Below, piece by piece: positions 29,151 to 39,193 of a stretch of DNA of 64,000 nt; positions within the stretch are counted from its first letter, which is position 1, and each line of letters starts with the position of its first letter. Both the position numbers and the translations under genes were made by a program. The DNA is from Microbacterium aurantiacum (GTDB lineage Bacteria; Actinomycetota; Actinomycetes; Actinomycetales; Microbacteriaceae). Location: NCBI RefSeq assembly GCF_002872075.1, contig NZ_PGGU01000005.1, positions 403,736 through 467,735 of the forward strand, written 5' to 3'. A model generated the notes under the pieces. The model ran no database searches, was not told the origin of the DNA, and saw nothing but the letters and a program-made list of their open reading frames with translations.

Positions 29151-29161
29151 ATTCTATAGAA
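29151..29161. promoter_or_regulatory. -10 of yebC within a 10-bp palindrome
   Basis: TAGAAT on the minus strand (29156-29151) makes a good -10 about 49 bases before yebC. It overlaps the perfect palindrome TTCTATAGAA (29152-29161) in the divergent gap with the decarboxylase gene. Confidence 0.45.
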
Positions 29162-29221
29162 CGGCCGCCTCTCGCACCGGAAGTCCTTGTCCGGCGAGGG
29201 GCGGAGTGGAAGACTTCGCGC

Positions 29222-30586
29222 ATGGACGATCGGGAGCGTGCTCTCGACGCCGCTCACCGGCATGCAGCGGAGTTCCTTCGGACTCTGGATGACCGGCCGG
29301 TGTGGCCGCGCGCGAGCCTGGACGACATGATGGCGACGTTCGGCGGTGATCTCGCCGACGAGGGCGCCGATCCTGCATCCGTCATCGACGAGATGGCACG
29401 CGGAGCGGACCCGGGACTCGTGGCCATCCCCGGCGGGCGGTTCTTCGGGTTCGTGATCGGCGCCACCCAGCCGGCCGCCCTCGCCGCGGACTGGCTCGTG
29501 TCCGCCTGGGACCAGAACTCCGGTTCGTCGACGCTGACCCCGACGACGGTCGCGATGGAGCGGGTCGCCGGGCAGTGGATGCTCGACCTGCTCGGGCTCC
29601 CCGCATCAGCGAGCGTCGGCTTCGTCACCGGCGGGCAGCTCGCGAACTTCACCTGCCTCGCCACCGCCCGCAATGCCGTGCTGAGGCGTGCGGGATGGGA
29701 TCTCGCCGAACGCGGGCTGCGAAACGCGCCCCCGGTGACGTTCGTCGTCGGGGCGGATCGGCACGGCTCGATCGATCGCGCCGCCCGATTCCTCGGGATC
29801 GGACGCTCCGAGACCACGATCGTCGACTCCGATGAGCAGGGAAGAATGCGGGCGGATGCGCTGGAGGCAGCGCTCGCAGGAGTCGATGGCCCTCTGATCG
29901 TCTGCCTCCAGGCCGGAGAAGTGCACACCGGCGCATTCGACGACTTCCGCGCCCTCATACCGCTCGCGCGGCGCCACGGAGCCTGGGTGCACGTGGACGG
30001 CGCCTTCGGACTGTGGGCTGCGGCGTCCGACTCGCTTCGCCGCCTGACACGCGGGATGGAGGAGGCGGATTCCTGGGCCACGGATGCCCACAAGACACTC
30101 AACGTCCCCTACGACTGCGGCATGGCGATCGTCCGCGACCCGGCCGATTCGATCGCGGCCTTCCGCACCGGCGGCGATTACCTCATCTACTCGGGTCTCG
30201 ACCCCTGGGACGTCACACCGGAGCTGTCACGTCGCGCACGAGGAGTGCCGGCCTGGGCGGCATTGCGCTCCCTCGGACGCGTCGGAGTCGCCCGGCTCAT
30301 CGACCGACTGCACTCGAACGCCGTCCGGATGGCTGCGGGTCTCGCGTCCGTCGACGGCATCGAGATCATCAACGACGTCGACTACACCCAGGTGATGTTC
30401 TGCCTGGCCTCCGATGCCGCCACCCGGGCTCTGGGGGACGCCATCCTCGCCGAGGGGACGGCGGCGGTGACCGGCGCCGAGTGGCGCGGGCGGGCGACGC
30501 TCCGCTGCTCCATGTCGTCCTGGGCGACGACGGACGACGACATCGACCGCACGATCGCGGCATTCCGGAAACTCGTCGAAGGCTGA
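29222..30586 (+). CDS. pyridoxal-dependent group II decarboxylase-like protein
   Basis: 454-residue PLP enzyme of the glutamate/aromatic-amino-acid decarboxylase fold. Seen: SVGFVTGGQLANFTCLATAR (cofactor phosphate and ring region), VHVDGAFGLWAA (Asp contacting the pyridine nitrogen) and WATDAHKTLNVPYDCG with the Schiff-base Lys. The substrate (amino acid or otherwise) cannot be told. No clear ribosome-binding site; an AAGACT hexamer ends six bases before the ATG, so it may be leaderless. It converges on pdxT, placing a PLP consumer beside PLP synthesis. Confidence 0.88.
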   Translation: MDDRERALDAAHRHAAEFLRTLDDRPVWPRASLDDMMATFGGDLADEGADPASVIDEMARGADPGLVAIPGGRFFGFVIGATQPAALAADWLVSAWDQNSGSSTLTPTTVAMERVAGQWMLDLLGLPASASVGFVTGGQLANFTCLATARNAVLRRAGWDLAERGLRNAPPVTFVVGADRHGSIDRAARFLGIGRSETTIVDSDEQGRMRADALEAALAGVDGPLIVCLQAGEVHTGAFDDFRALIPLARRHGAWVHVDGAFGLWAAASDSLRRLTRGMEEADSWATDAHKTLNVPYDCGMAIVRDPADSIAAFRTGGDYLIYSGLDPWDVTPELSRRARGVPAWAALRSLGRVGVARLIDRLHSNAVRMAAGLASVDGIEIINDVDYTQVMFCLASDAATRALGDAILAEGTAAVTGAEWRGRATLRCSMSSWATTDDDIDRTIAAFRKLVEG

Positions 30587-30600
30587 GACGACCAGACGGA

Positions 30601-31206
30601 TCAGCTGCGGGATGCGACCCGATCCAGGAAGCGCTCGTGGAAACGCGACTCCCCAGTGATCTCGGGATGGAAGCTGAGTCCGAGCAGGTTTCCTTGCTCC
30701 ACGGCGACGACACGTCCGTCCGGCAGCGCAGCGAGCACCTCGGCTCCGGGGCCCACCGCCTCGACGACGGGACCGCGGATGAAGGCGACCTTCACCGGAG
30801 CGGCACCGATCGCCGGCACATCGAGATCCGCCTCGAACGACTCGACCTGTCGCCCGAACGCGTTCCGGCGCACGGTGACGTCGAGCCCCCCGAAGGATTC
30901 CTGACCGTCGATCGCGTCCACGAGCCGGTCCGCGAGCATGATGAGCCCGGCGCAGGTGCCCAGCATCGGCATCCCCGCAGCGATCGCGGCTCGGATCGGC
31001 TCCTGCATTCCGAACATCCGGGAGAGCTTGTCGATGACGCTCGACTCCCCGCCGGGGATGACCAGCCCGTCGACGGCCGCTAGCTCCTCGGGCCGGCGGA
31101 CGAGGCGCACCTCGGCGCCGAGTCCGGTGAGCAGGGCGGCGTGCTCGCGCACGTCGCCCTGCAGCGCCAGAACTCCGACCAGAGGGGCTTTCGGGTTACC
31201 AGCCAC
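30601..31206 (-). CDS. pdxT: pyridoxal 5'-phosphate synthase glutaminase subunit PdxT
   Basis: 201-residue class I glutamine amidotransferase that feeds ammonia to PdxS. The catalytic Cys is in [13 protein letters not shown]; the His-x-Glu pair is in [10 protein letters not shown]; and [15 protein letters not shown] forms the oxyanion region. It overlaps the pdxS end by 11 bases, so the two are co-translated. Confidence 0.96.
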   Translation of the reverse strand: MAGNPKAPLVGVLALQGDVREHAALLTGLGAEVRLVRRPEELAAVDGLVIPGGESSVIDKLSRMFGMQEPIRAAIAAGMPMLGTCAGLIMLADRLVDAIDGQESFGGLDVTVRRNAFGRQVESFEADLDVPAIGAAPVKVAFIRGPVVEAVGPGAEVLAALPDGRVVAVEQGNLLGLSFHPEITGESRFHERFLDRVASRS

Positions 31207-32092
31207 GCTCGGACAGGCGGTGCGGTGCCGGAAGGTCGGTCACGTTGATGCCGACCATCGCCTCGCCGAGTCCGCGGGAGACCTCGGCGACGATCTTGGC
31301 GTCGTCGAAGAACGTGGTCGCCTTGACGATCGCCTTCGCACGCTCGGCCGGGTTGCCCGACTTGAAGATGCCCGAGCCGACGAACACGCCGTCGGCTCCC
31401 AGCTGCATCATCATCGCCGCGTCCGCCGGGGTGGCGACGCCGCCCGCGACGAAGAGCACGACGGGAAGCTGTCCGGTCTCGGCGATCTCGGCGACGAGGT
31501 CGTACGGCGCCTGCAGCTCCTTCGCTGCGACGAACAGCTCGTCCTTGGTCATCGAGCGGAGCACGTTGATCTCGCTCTTGATCTTGCGGATGTGCTTGGT
31601 GGCCTCGGAGACGTCGCCGGTGCCGGCCTCGCCCTTGGAGCGGATCATCGCCGCGCCCTCGTTGATGCGGCGCAGGGCCTCGCCGAGGTTGGTGGCGCCG
31701 CAGACGAACGGCACGGTGAAGCCGAACTTGTCGATGTGGTTGACGTAGTCGGCGGGCGACAGCACCTCGGACTCGTCGATGTAGTCGACGCCGAGCTCCT
31801 GCAGCACCTGCGCCTCGACGAAGTGGCCGATGCGGGCCTTGGCCATCACCGGGATCGAGACGGCATCGATGATGCTGTCGATCATGTCGGGGTCGCTCAT
31901 GCGGGAGACGCCGCCCTGGGCACGGATGTCGGCGGGCACACGCTCGAGAGCCATGACGGCGACGGCGCCGGCATCCTCGGCGATCTTGGCCTGATCGGCG
32001 GTGACGACGTCCATGATGACGCCGCCCTTGAGCATCTCGGCGAGGCCGCGCTTCACGCGTGCGGATCCGGTGGTCGGAGCAGTGTCAGTCAT
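31196..32092 (-). CDS. pdxS: pyridoxal 5'-phosphate synthase subunit PdxS
   Basis: 298-residue TIM-barrel subunit that makes PLP from ribose 5-phosphate, glyceraldehyde 3-phosphate and ammonia. Very well conserved: [17 protein letters not shown] at the start, [15 protein letters not shown] with a catalytic Lys, and [17 protein letters not shown] with the phosphate loop. First gene of the pdxST operon, divergent from its likely regulator. Confidence 0.98.
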   Translation of the reverse strand: MTDTAPTTGSARVKRGLAEMLKGGVIMDVVTADQAKIAEDAGAVAVMALERVPADIRAQGGVSRMSDPDMIDSIIDAVSIPVMAKARIGHFVEAQVLQELGVDYIDESEVLSPADYVNHIDKFGFTVPFVCGATNLGEALRRINEGAAMIRSKGEAGTGDVSEATKHIRKIKSEINVLRSMTKDELFVAAKELQAPYDLVAEIAETGQLPVVLFVAGGVATPADAAMMMQLGADGVFVGSGIFKSGNPAERAKAIVKATTFFDDAKIVAEVSRGLGEAMVGINVTDLPAPHRLSERGW

Positions 32093-32123
32093 TGCGGTCC
32101 TCTCGGGTGAACCAATGAAGTGG

Positions 32124-32139
32124 TTTGATCTATGTCAAA
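32124..32139. promoter_or_regulatory. inverted repeat between pdxS and the pdxR-type gene
   Basis: TTTGA-TCTATG-TCAAA. On the minus strand the right arm forms TTGACA, a perfect -35 for pdxST, so a protein bound here would cover the pdxST promoter. It is a candidate operator for the MocR regulator. The pdxST -10 is less clear. Confidence 0.5.
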
Positions 32140-32162
32140 AGATAGCACCGCTTCGGACAATC

Positions 32163-32168
32163 TAGACT
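32163..32168 (+). promoter_or_regulatory. probable -10 of the pdxR-type gene
   Basis: TAGACT, followed after nine bases by GAGGGGTG and the ATG at 32188. This supports 32188 as the start with a very short leader. Confidence 0.4.
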
Positions 32169-32187
32169 CGGGATGACGAGGGGTGAC

Positions 32188-33495
32188 ATGGACCACGAGA
32201 TCACGGGCTCGACCGCGGCCGACATCGCCGCCAGCGTGCGCGGACTGAGGGAACGCGGTGCGCTGCGTCCGGGCAGTCCGCTGCCGCCGGTCCGCGAGCT
32301 CGCGGCGACACTCGGAGTGAACCGCAACACCGCCGTCGCCGCATACCGGCAGCTGGCCCAGGCGGGGCTCGTGATCTCCCGCGGGCGCGCCGGCACGGTG
32401 ATCGCCGGCGTCGATACCGTCGCCCAGGAGGGCTACGCCGCCGACACCGTGCTGCGCGATGTCGGCACCGGCAACCCGGATGCCCGGCTCATCCCCGATC
32501 CCTCCCCCGCCCTGGCAACGGTCGCCGGACGCCCCGTGCTCTACGGCGAGCCCGTCATCGACAGTGCGCTCGAGACCTGGGCACGGAACTGGGTGGCGTC
32601 CGACCTCGGCGAGGCCGACTTCCGGATCACCATCACCAGTGGTGCGGTGGATGCGGTCGAACGCCTTCTCGCCCAGGCGCTGATGCGCGACGACGCCGTG
32701 GCGCTCGAGGATCCCTGCTTCCTCGCGAGCATCCACACCGTGCGCCTCGGCGGCTACCGCGCGGTCGCGGTCCCCGTGGATGACGAGGGGATGACCGTCG
32801 ACGGACTGCGGAACGCGCTGGATGCCGGCATCCGTGCGGTGATCTGCACCCCGCGAGCCCAGAACCCGACGGGCGCCAGCCTGTCCGCACAGCGCGCCGC
32901 CGACCTGCGGGCAGTGCTCGCGGATCACCCCTACGTGCTCATCATCGAGGACGACCACTTCTCGATGCTGTCCCAGCGCCCCTACGAGTCCCTGATCGGC
33001 CCAGGTCATCGCCGGTACGCACTCGTGCGGTCGGTGTCGAAATTCCTCGGCCCCGACATGTGCCTCGCGGTCGCCGGGACAGACCCCGAGACGGCCGAGC
33101 GGCTGGCGATGCGACTGAGCCCGGGCACGACCTGGGTGAGTCACCTGCTGCAGCGGCTCACCCTGGCACAGGTCACGGATGCCGACGTCACCGCGCGCAT
33201 CGCCACCGCCGGCCGCCACTACGCCGAACGCAACGAGGCCTTCGCCGAACGGTTGCGTGCGCTCGGCCTCCGCGTCCCTTCCATGGACGGCCTGAGCCTC
33301 TGGGTCGAGCTTCCGCAGCCGGCGAGGCTCGTGTCGGAGCGCCTCATGCGCCGCGGCTGGCTGGTGCGCACCGGCGACGACTTCGCCCTCGACGACCGCG
33401 CAGAACCGTCACGCCACATCCGGCTGACCGTGCATGACCTGTCCGACGACGACGCGGAGACGCTCGTGGCCGACCTGGCGGCGGCGATCCGCTGA
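32188..33495 (+). CDS. pdxR: MocR-family PLP-sensing regulator (PdxR-type)
   Basis: 435 residues. The N-terminal GntR-type winged helix (RPGSPLPPVRELAATLGVNRNTAVAAYR) is followed by an aminotransferase-like domain with NPTG (QNPTGASL) and the PLP Lys in RSVSKFLGPDMCLAV. PdxR proteins of this kind activate pdxST and bind PLP in actinobacteria and firmicutes; the divergent position next to pdxST strongly fits. I prefer the ATG at 32188 (GAGGGG upstream); an in-frame ATG at 32173 would add five residues. Confidence 0.9.
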   Translation: MDHEITGSTAADIAASVRGLRERGALRPGSPLPPVRELAATLGVNRNTAVAAYRQLAQAGLVISRGRAGTVIAGVDTVAQEGYAADTVLRDVGTGNPDARLIPDPSPALATVAGRPVLYGEPVIDSALETWARNWVASDLGEADFRITITSGAVDAVERLLAQALMRDDAVALEDPCFLASIHTVRLGGYRAVAVPVDDEGMTVDGLRNALDAGIRAVICTPRAQNPTGASLSAQRAADLRAVLADHPYVLIIEDDHFSMLSQRPYESLIGPGHRRYALVRSVSKFLGPDMCLAVAGTDPETAERLAMRLSPGTTWVSHLLQRLTLAQVTDADVTARIATAGRHYAERNEAFAERLRALGLRVPSMDGLSLWVELPQPARLVSERLMRRGWLVRTGDDFALDDRAEPSRHIRLTVHDLSDDDAETLVADLAAAIR

Positions 33496-33530
33496 CCGGA
33501 GCAGACGCCATCTGGTGGCAGGATCGAGGG

Positions 33531-34382
33531 ATGAAGATCCTCTCCATCCAGTCGGCCGTCGCCTACGGCCACGTCGGCAATTCGGCCGCTGTGTTCCCGC
33601 TGCAGCGCATCGGCGTGGAAGTACTGCCCGTATACACGGTGAACTTCTCGAACCACACCGGCTACGGCGCCTGGCGCGGCCCGCTGATCGCACCGGACGA
33701 CGTCCGCGAGGTCATCACCGGCATCGAGGAGCGCGGGGTCTTCGGACAGATCGATGCCGTGCTCTCCGGGTACCAGGGCGGCGAGGGCATCGGCGACGTG
33801 ATCATCGACGCCGTCGCGCGCGTCAAGGCCGCGAACCCGGATGCCGTGTACGCGTGCGATCCGGTGATGGGCAATGCGAAGTCCGGATGCTTCGTCGCCC
33901 CGGCCATCCCTGTGCTGCTGCGGGAGCGGGTCGTTCCCGTCGCCGACATCATCACGCCGAACCAGTTCGAGCTCGGCTTCCTCACCGAGACCGACCCGGA
34001 CACGCTCGAATCCACCCTCGCCTCCGCCGACCTCGCGCGGGCGATGGGGCCGCGCACGGTCCTCGTCACGAGCGTCGAGCGCCCCGATCGCGAAGAGGGC
34101 ACGATCGAGATGCTCGCCGTCGACGATCACGGCGCGTGGATCGTGCAGACGCCGCATCTGCCGATGAAGGCGAACGGGTCAGGCGACGTCACAGCAGCGC
34201 TGTTCACGGCGCACTACGTGCAGACCGGCAGCGCGCAGACGGCGCTCGAGCGCACGGCATCCAGCGTCTACGACCTGCTGAAGGCGACGCTCGAGTCGGG
34301 CGAGCGGGAGCTGCAGCTCGTCGAGGCGCAGGAGTTCTACGCGAACCCGCGCCTCCAGTTCACCGCCCGTCAGGTGCGCTGA
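33531..34382 (+). CDS. pdxY: pyridoxal kinase PdxY
   Basis: 283-residue ribokinase-fold kinase for salvage of pyridoxal to PLP. Family features are SIQSAVAYGHVGNSAAVFP, VNFSNHTGYGAWRG and VYACDPVMGNAKSGCFV, then TPNQFELGFLT and the anion hole/base region MKANGSGDVTAALF. It lies 35 bases after pdxR. CAGGAT ends six bases before the ATG, so it may also have its own leaderless promoter. It overlaps the HIT gene by 13 bases, tail to tail. Confidence 0.95.
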   Translation: MKILSIQSAVAYGHVGNSAAVFPLQRIGVEVLPVYTVNFSNHTGYGAWRGPLIAPDDVREVITGIEERGVFGQIDAVLSGYQGGEGIGDVIIDAVARVKAANPDAVYACDPVMGNAKSGCFVAPAIPVLLRERVVPVADIITPNQFELGFLTETDPDTLESTLASADLARAMGPRTVLVTSVERPDREEGTIEMLAVDDHGAWIVQTPHLPMKANGSGDVTAALFTAHYVQTGSAQTALERTASSVYDLLKATLESGERELQLVEAQEFYANPRLQFTARQVR

Positions 34383-34936
34383 CGTTGCTTCGGCCAGGCC
34401 GCGGCCACCGCGTGCCGCACGTCGCCGAGCAGCTGGGGCAGTGCCTTGGTCTTCGCGATGATCGGGAAGAAGTTCGCGTCCGACGTCCATCGCGGCACCA
34501 CGTGCTGGTGCAGGTGCGCGTCGACACCGGCTCCGGCGACCGCACCCTGGTTCATGCCGAGGTTGAATCCGTCGCAGCGCGACACCTGGGCGAGCACCCG
34601 CATCGCGGTCTGCGTCAGCGCGCCGATCTCGGCGACCTCTTCCGGCGTCGCCTGGTCGTACGTCGCGACATGCCGGTACGGGCAGACGAGCAGATGACCC
34701 GAGTTGTACGGGAACAGGTTCAGCAGCACGTAGGCCGTCTGGCCGCGGGCGACGATGAGACGGTCGATGTCGTCGTGCTTCGGCGCCTCGCAGAACGGGC
34801 ACTCCTCGCGCAGCGGCTCCGGACCCGCCTGGATGTACGCCATCCGGTGCGGGGTCCACAGCCGCTGGAACTCATCCGGCACACCCGCGAGGTGTGCGGA
34901 ATCCTCCAGCGACTGCTGCTCCGGTGCGTCGGTCAC
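34370..34936 (-). CDS. HIT family protein
   Basis: 188-residue histidine-triad nucleotide hydrolase or phosphorylase. The triad is in [12 protein letters not shown]; a CPFC pair near residue 47, and a later His, probably bind zinc. Actinobacterial homologues next to thrS are often called AP-4-A phosphorylase or HIT hydrolase; the exact substrate is open. The start overlaps the thrS stop (ATGA), so it is translated from the thrS transcript. Confidence 0.92.
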   Translation of the reverse strand: MTDAPEQQSLEDSAHLAGVPDEFQRLWTPHRMAYIQAGPEPLREECPFCEAPKHDDIDRLIVARGQTAYVLLNLFPYNSGHLLVCPYRHVATYDQATPEEVAEIGALTQTAMRVLAQVSRCDGFNLGMNQGAVAGAGVDAHLHQHVVPRWTSDANFFPIIAKTKALPQLLGDVRHAVAAAWPKQRQRT

Positions 34937-36921
34937 GCCAGATCTCCTGCTGTCTGCACGAGCGTGTGCGCATCGATGGCGGCACGGATGCGGTTCACGG
35001 CATCCGCGATCGGCACGCCGTTCTCCTGGGTGCCGTCGCGGTAGCGGAACGAGACGGTGCCGGCATTCCGGTCCTGCTCCCCCGCGATCAGCAGCAGCGG
35101 GACCTTGCCCGTGGTGTGCGTGCGGATCTTCTTCTGCATCCGGTCGTCGGAGACGTCGAGCTCCGCGCGAACGCCGTGGGATCGCAGGGTGGTGATGACG
35201 TCACCGAGGTAGTCGGCGTAGTCGTCGGCGATCGGGATGCCGACCACCTGCAGGGGTGAGAGCCACACCGGGAAGTCGCCGGCATAGTGCTCGAGCAGGA
35301 TGGCGAAGAAACGCTCGATCGATCCGAACAGCGCACGGTGGATCATGATCGGACGCTTCTTGTGACCGTCCTTGTCCATGAACTCGAGGTCGAAGCGCTC
35401 CGGCAGGTTCGGATCGACCTGAACCGTCGAGAGCTGCCACACGCGGCCGATGGCGTCGCGCGTCTTGAGATCGATCTTGGGGCCGTAGAAGGCGGCCTCG
35501 CCGGGGACCTCGGTGAGTTTCAGACCGGATGCCACGGCGACGCGTCGCAGAGCATCCGTCGACGACTCCCAGAACTCGTCCGAGCCGATCCACTTCGACT
35601 TCTCGTCGTCCTTCATCGAGAGCTCCAGCTCGAAGTCGGTCAGGCCGAAGTCGCGGAGCATCGACAGGATGAACTCGAGGACCTTGGCGACCTCGCCCTC
35701 CAGCTGATCCGGGGTGACGAAGAGGTGCGAGTCGTCCTGAGTGAAGCCGCGCACGCGGGTGAGGCCGTGCAGGGCGCCGGAGAGCTCGTTGCGGTAGACA
35801 GTGCCGTTCTCCGCGAAGCGCAGGGGCAGGTCGCGGTAGCTGCGCGCACGCTCCTTGTAGATCAGGATGTGCATCGGGCAGTTCATGGGCTTCAGGTAGT
35901 AGTCCTGGCCCTGCTTGGTGATCTCGCCGTTCTCGTCGCGCTCCTCGTCCATGACGATCGGGGGGAACATGCCCTCCTTGTAGGTGATGAGGTGGTTCGA
36001 GGTGAGGAAGAGGTCTTCCTTCGAGATGTGCGGCGTGTACACGTAGGTGTAGCCGCCCTCGATGTGGCGCTTGCGGGCGTGCTGCTCCATCTCGCCGCGG
36101 ATCATGCCGCCGCGCGGGTGCCAGACGCTGAGGCCCGAGCCGATCTCCTCCGGGAAGGAGAACAGGTCGAGCTCTTTGCCCAGGCGTCGGTGGTCGCGCT
36201 TCGCGGCTTCCTCCAGGCGGTGCTGGTACTCGCGCAGTTCGTCCTTCGACGGCCACGCGGTGCCGTAGATGCGCTGCAGCTGCGGGTTCTTCTCGCTGCC
36301 GCGCCAGTAGGCGGCGGCGATGCGGGTGAGGTCCCAGCCGTTGCCGATCATGCGGGTGCTGGGCAGGTGCGGACCGCGGCAGAGGTCCTTCCAGACCACC
36401 TCGCCGTCGCGCGTCGTGTTGTCGTAGATGGTGAGTTCGCCCGCGCCGACCTCGACGGATGCACCCTCCGCCGCTTCCTTGCCGCCCTTGAGCCCGATCA
36501 GCTCGAGCTTGAACGGCTCGTCGGCGAGTTCGGCACGCGCCTCGTCGTCGGTGACGACACGACGGACGAAGCGCTGGCCCTCACGGACGATGCGCTGCAT
36601 CTCCTTGGTGATGGCCTTGAGGTCTTCGGGCGTGAACGGCTGCTCGACGCCGAAGTCGTAGTAGAAGCCGTCGGTGATCGGCGGGCCGATGCCGAGGTTC
36701 GCCTGCGGGTGGATCCGCTGCACCGCCTGCGCGAGCACATGCGCCGCTGAGTGGCGGAGGATGTTCAGGCCGTCGGGGCTGTCGATCGTGACCGGCTCGA
36801 CCTCGTCGGTGTCGGTCACGGTCGTGGCGAGATCCTTGAGATCGCCGTTGACGCGCATCGCGACGACGTTTCGGTCAGTGAACAGGGCGAAGCCGTCATT
36901 CGGCCGGGCGTTTTCAGGCAC
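34933..36921 (-). CDS. thrS: threonyl-tRNA synthetase ThrS
   Basis: Full-length 662-residue class II synthetase: N-terminal TGS-like part, an editing domain with [11 protein letters not shown] and the later [11 protein letters not shown], a catalytic core ([35 protein letters not shown]-like [18 protein letters not shown]), and an anticodon-binding C-terminus ending near [14 protein letters not shown] start with GGAGAG upstream. No T-box leader is seen in the 92-base upstream gap. Confidence 0.97.
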   Translation of the reverse strand: MPENARPNDGFALFTDRNVVAMRVNGDLKDLATTVTDTDEVEPVTIDSPDGLNILRHSAAHVLAQAVQRIHPQANLGIGPPITDGFYYDFGVEQPFTPEDLKAITKEMQRIVREGQRFVRRVVTDDEARAELADEPFKLELIGLKGGKEAAEGASVEVGAGELTIYDNTTRDGEVVWKDLCRGPHLPSTRMIGNGWDLTRIAAAYWRGSEKNPQLQRIYGTAWPSKDELREYQHRLEEAAKRDHRRLGKELDLFSFPEEIGSGLSVWHPRGGMIRGEMEQHARKRHIEGGYTYVYTPHISKEDLFLTSNHLITYKEGMFPPIVMDEERDENGEITKQGQDYYLKPMNCPMHILIYKERARSYRDLPLRFAENGTVYRNELSGALHGLTRVRGFTQDDSHLFVTPDQLEGEVAKVLEFILSMLRDFGLTDFELELSMKDDEKSKWIGSDEFWESSTDALRRVAVASGLKLTEVPGEAAFYGPKIDLKTRDAIGRVWQLSTVQVDPNLPERFDLEFMDKDGHKKRPIMIHRALFGSIERFFAILLEHYAGDFPVWLSPLQVVGIPIADDYADYLGDVITTLRSHGVRAELDVSDDRMQKKIRTHTTGKVPLLLIAGEQDRNAGTVSFRYRDGTQENGVPIADAVNRIRAAIDAHTLVQTAGDLA

Positions 36922-37013
36922 AGAAACTCTCCATCTGGGTCGCTACCCAGGTTACTCGCATGACCACGCCGTCCAGACCGTCGCGCATGCGCTTCCGAGG
37001 CATGCGGGAGAGG

Positions 37014-37781
37014 TCAGCGCTGAATCAGATCCCCCGAACCCGAGATCTTCTTCGTGACATGTGGGTCGCCGCTGTACGCGATCTCGCCGCTGCCGTCGAT
37101 CACGGCATCCAGAGTGCCGGAGACCTGCATGTCGGCCATGGCCGAACCTTGAAGGACGATCTTGGCATCGGCGCTCTCGAGGTCGGGAGCGTCGTAGTCA
37201 CCGGAACCACGCAGCTCGATGTCCTGGTCCGACGCGCTCCCGTCGATGCTGACGCCGCCGGAACCGTCCAGACGCATGGTCAGATCAGCGGTGACGGCAT
37301 CGGCGACCGTGATCGAGCCGGATCCGTCGACGGTGAGATCAAGGGTCTGGGCGTCGATCCCCGACGCATCGATGCTCCCCGATCCCTTCACGACGATGGT
37401 GGGATCGACGGCTCCCGTGAAGTCGGCCTCCGCATCACCGGAGCCGAGTACCGTCAGCGAGGTGAGCGACGTCACCGTGAGGTCGTAGCGGATCTCGCCG
37501 GCGTACGAGAGCGGCTCGCGCTCGGTCGCGAGCCGGAGAACCCCGGCGTCGACATCCGCAGTCAGAAGATCGATGACTTTCTCCCCCGCCGTGATCGTCA
37601 GAGAGGGAGCTTCGCCGAGCGTGACTCGCAGGCTGCCGCCCGTTTCGAGCTCAACGGAGTCGACGTCCGTGATCGTGCGCTGCTGGGTGGTCTTCGGTCC
37701 CGCGTCGAGCGAGGCGCAACCGCTCAGCGCCGCACCGGCGAGGAGGAAGACTGCGGACAGGGCGAGAAGTCGTGGTCGCAT
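37014..37781 (-). CDS. GIN-domain (DUF2807) lipoprotein
   Basis: 255 residues. The signal peptide ends in a lipobox (LSGC, Cys at about 22), so the protein should be lipid-anchored outside the membrane. The rest is a repetitive beta-helix of the putative auto-transporter adhesin/head-GIN type, with recurring V-x-G-S-G-S/D motifs (VLGSGDAE, VKGSGSID, VDGSGSIT, LDGSGGVS, LRGSGDYD, IDGSGEIA). Function unknown. It stands alone between thrS and the FUSC operon. Confidence 0.9.
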   Translation of the reverse strand: MRPRLLALSAVFLLAGAALSGCASLDAGPKTTQQRTITDVDSVELETGGSLRVTLGEAPSLTITAGEKVIDLLTADVDAGVLRLATEREPLSYAGEIRYDLTVTSLTSLTVLGSGDAEADFTGAVDPTIVVKGSGSIDASGIDAQTLDLTVDGSGSITVADAVTADLTMRLDGSGGVSIDGSASDQDIELRGSGDYDAPDLESADAKIVLQGSAMADMQVSGTLDAVIDGSGEIAYSGDPHVTKKISGSGDLIQR

Positions 37782-37878
37782 GGCTTCAGCCTATTTTCGA
37801 GGCAGGGCCCACGACAGCTACCGCGGTGGTGATGTGCACCCGTACCCGGGTATGAGCTCCCCCGCGGCCGGGTGGGCG

Positions 37879-38958
37879 TCATTCTGAGGAGTACACGAAC
37901 TCGTGCGAGGCATCCACGATCCGCCGCACGCTGACCGCCGCCGCGTAGGCGTAGGCACGCGAATAGGCGGGAGCACCGGCTGGAGCCGCGAGCCGATCTA
38001 GCTCCTGAACGGAGCGGTCGAGCGCATCTCCGGCGGCGGCGAGCCGTTCACCGACCGCCTCGTCTCCGGCGGGGGCGGCGACCACGTCTGCGCTCGCTCG
38101 CGCCGCCTCGGCAAGGGAGTGCGCGATCGCGCGGTCCGCTGCCGGGCCTTCATCCCGCGCACGAACGAGCATGTCGGCAAGGTCGATCGTCGCTCGCGTC
38201 GTGCGTTCCAGCGCGAGAAGCCGGCGCGCGTTCAGCTGTCTGTCGGCGCTTCGCCCGCGGCTTCTCGGGTTCGCCCTACTGCTCTCCTCGGCGACGCGTA
38301 CCTCGTCCTTCGTCTGCGCCAGCAGCGAGGCCAACCGATCTGCAGAGTCGCGGAATGCCTCGCCGTCGATCTCGCCGTTCTCGAGCGCCCCGGCGACGTC
38401 GCGCAGCACGTCGGATACGGCGTTCCTCAGGGCAGTGAGTTGATCTGACGCTCTGCCGAGGAACAGTGGCGGGATGACGATGAGGTTCATCAGAATGCCG
38501 ATGACCACGCCGAACGCCGTCGTCATCAGATACGACAGCGAGAATTCATCCGCATCCCGGCCGCCGAGAAGGAGCACGAACAGGCCCGCGATCGCGACCC
38601 AATCGCGCCCTGCTCCCAGCCGGCGGATTCCCCCGAGGACGATGCCGATGGCGATGACCGCCGCGATCCCCACGACCGCCGGCACTCCCACGCGGACCAG
38701 TGACAGTGCCCCCAGTCCCAACAGGATGCCGATTCCGAGACCGGCGAGGGATTGCGCGCCGGCGCGGGCAGAGCCGACCACCGTCGGGTGCATGCTGATG
38801 AGCACACCGAGCGGCGCGTAGTAGGAGTACTCGCTGGCGGCGAATGGCACGTACGGTGCAAGCAACCAGGCGATGGATGCAGCGATCGCAGCCTTCGCCG
38901 CGAGGATCAACCGCTCGCCTCGGACCGCCTCAGGCGTCCCGGCCGTGATGGCGCGCAT
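37879..38958 (-). CDS. FUSC-like (aromatic-acid exporter type) membrane protein
   Basis: 359 residues. About six hydrophobic spans fill the first 175 residues (AAKAAIAASIAWLLAPYVPF; SLAGLGIGILLGLGALSLV; VVGIAAVIAIGIVLGG), then a long helical cytoplasmic domain rich in Ala, Arg and Glu. This is half the size of two-module FUSC/ArAE exporters, so it may dimerise. The ATG at 38958 lies 29 bases inside the preceding small gene, implying coupled translation. Substrate unknown. Confidence 0.82.
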   Translation of the reverse strand: MRAITAGTPEAVRGERLILAAKAAIAASIAWLLAPYVPFAASEYSYYAPLGVLISMHPTVVGSARAGAQSLAGLGIGILLGLGALSLVRVGVPAVVGIAAVIAIGIVLGGIRRLGAGRDWVAIAGLFVLLLGGRDADEFSLSYLMTTAFGVVIGILMNLIVIPPLFLGRASDQLTALRNAVSDVLRDVAGALENGEIDGEAFRDSADRLASLLAQTKDEVRVAEESSRANPRSRGRSADRQLNARRLLALERTTRATIDLADMLVRARDEGPAADRAIAHSLAEAARASADVVAAPAGDEAVGERLAAAGDALDRSVQELDRLAAPAGAPAYSRAYAYAAAVSVRRIVDASHEFVYSSE

Positions 38959-39193
38959 CGCGTGTTCCGACGCCGGGTTCCTTGTTGTGCGTCGAAATGT
39001 CTGGGATCGACGCTTCGTCGTCCGGGTCGACGCGCACGACGTCGGCAGCACCCGAGTCCGCCCCGGCACCGCCGGCGGGCACGGCTTCGGTCGGCGACTC
39101 GCCCTCGACGACGTCCTCTTCCTCGGGCAGCAACGGCTGCGCCGCATCCGACGTCGTCGGCGGATGCGACATCCTGTTCCCGTCCTTGTTCAT
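38930..39193 (-). CDS. small acidic hypothetical protein
   Basis: 87 residues, strongly acidic (LPEEEDVVEGESPTEAV, VRVDPDDEASIPD), with no membrane segment; probably disordered. The ATG at 39193 overlaps the stop of the 59-residue gene (TGATG); a second ATG eight codons on (MSHPPTTSD) is also possible. It overlaps the permease gene at its end. Support comes from the gene chain, not from homology. Confidence 0.55.
   Translation of the reverse strand: MNKDGNRMSHPPTTSDAAQPLLPEEEDVVEGESPTEAVPAGGAGADSGAADVVRVDPDDEASIPDISTHNKEPGVGTRDARHHGRDA

Noticed and set aside
36922..37013. A T-box leader for thrS
   Set aside because: The upstream gap is only 92 bases and no T-box sequence or antiterminator was found.
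37843..37852. TACCCGGGTA palindrome between the FUSC-like and GIN-domain genes, considered as an operator
   Set aside because: Short, with no regulator nearby and no second copy seen.
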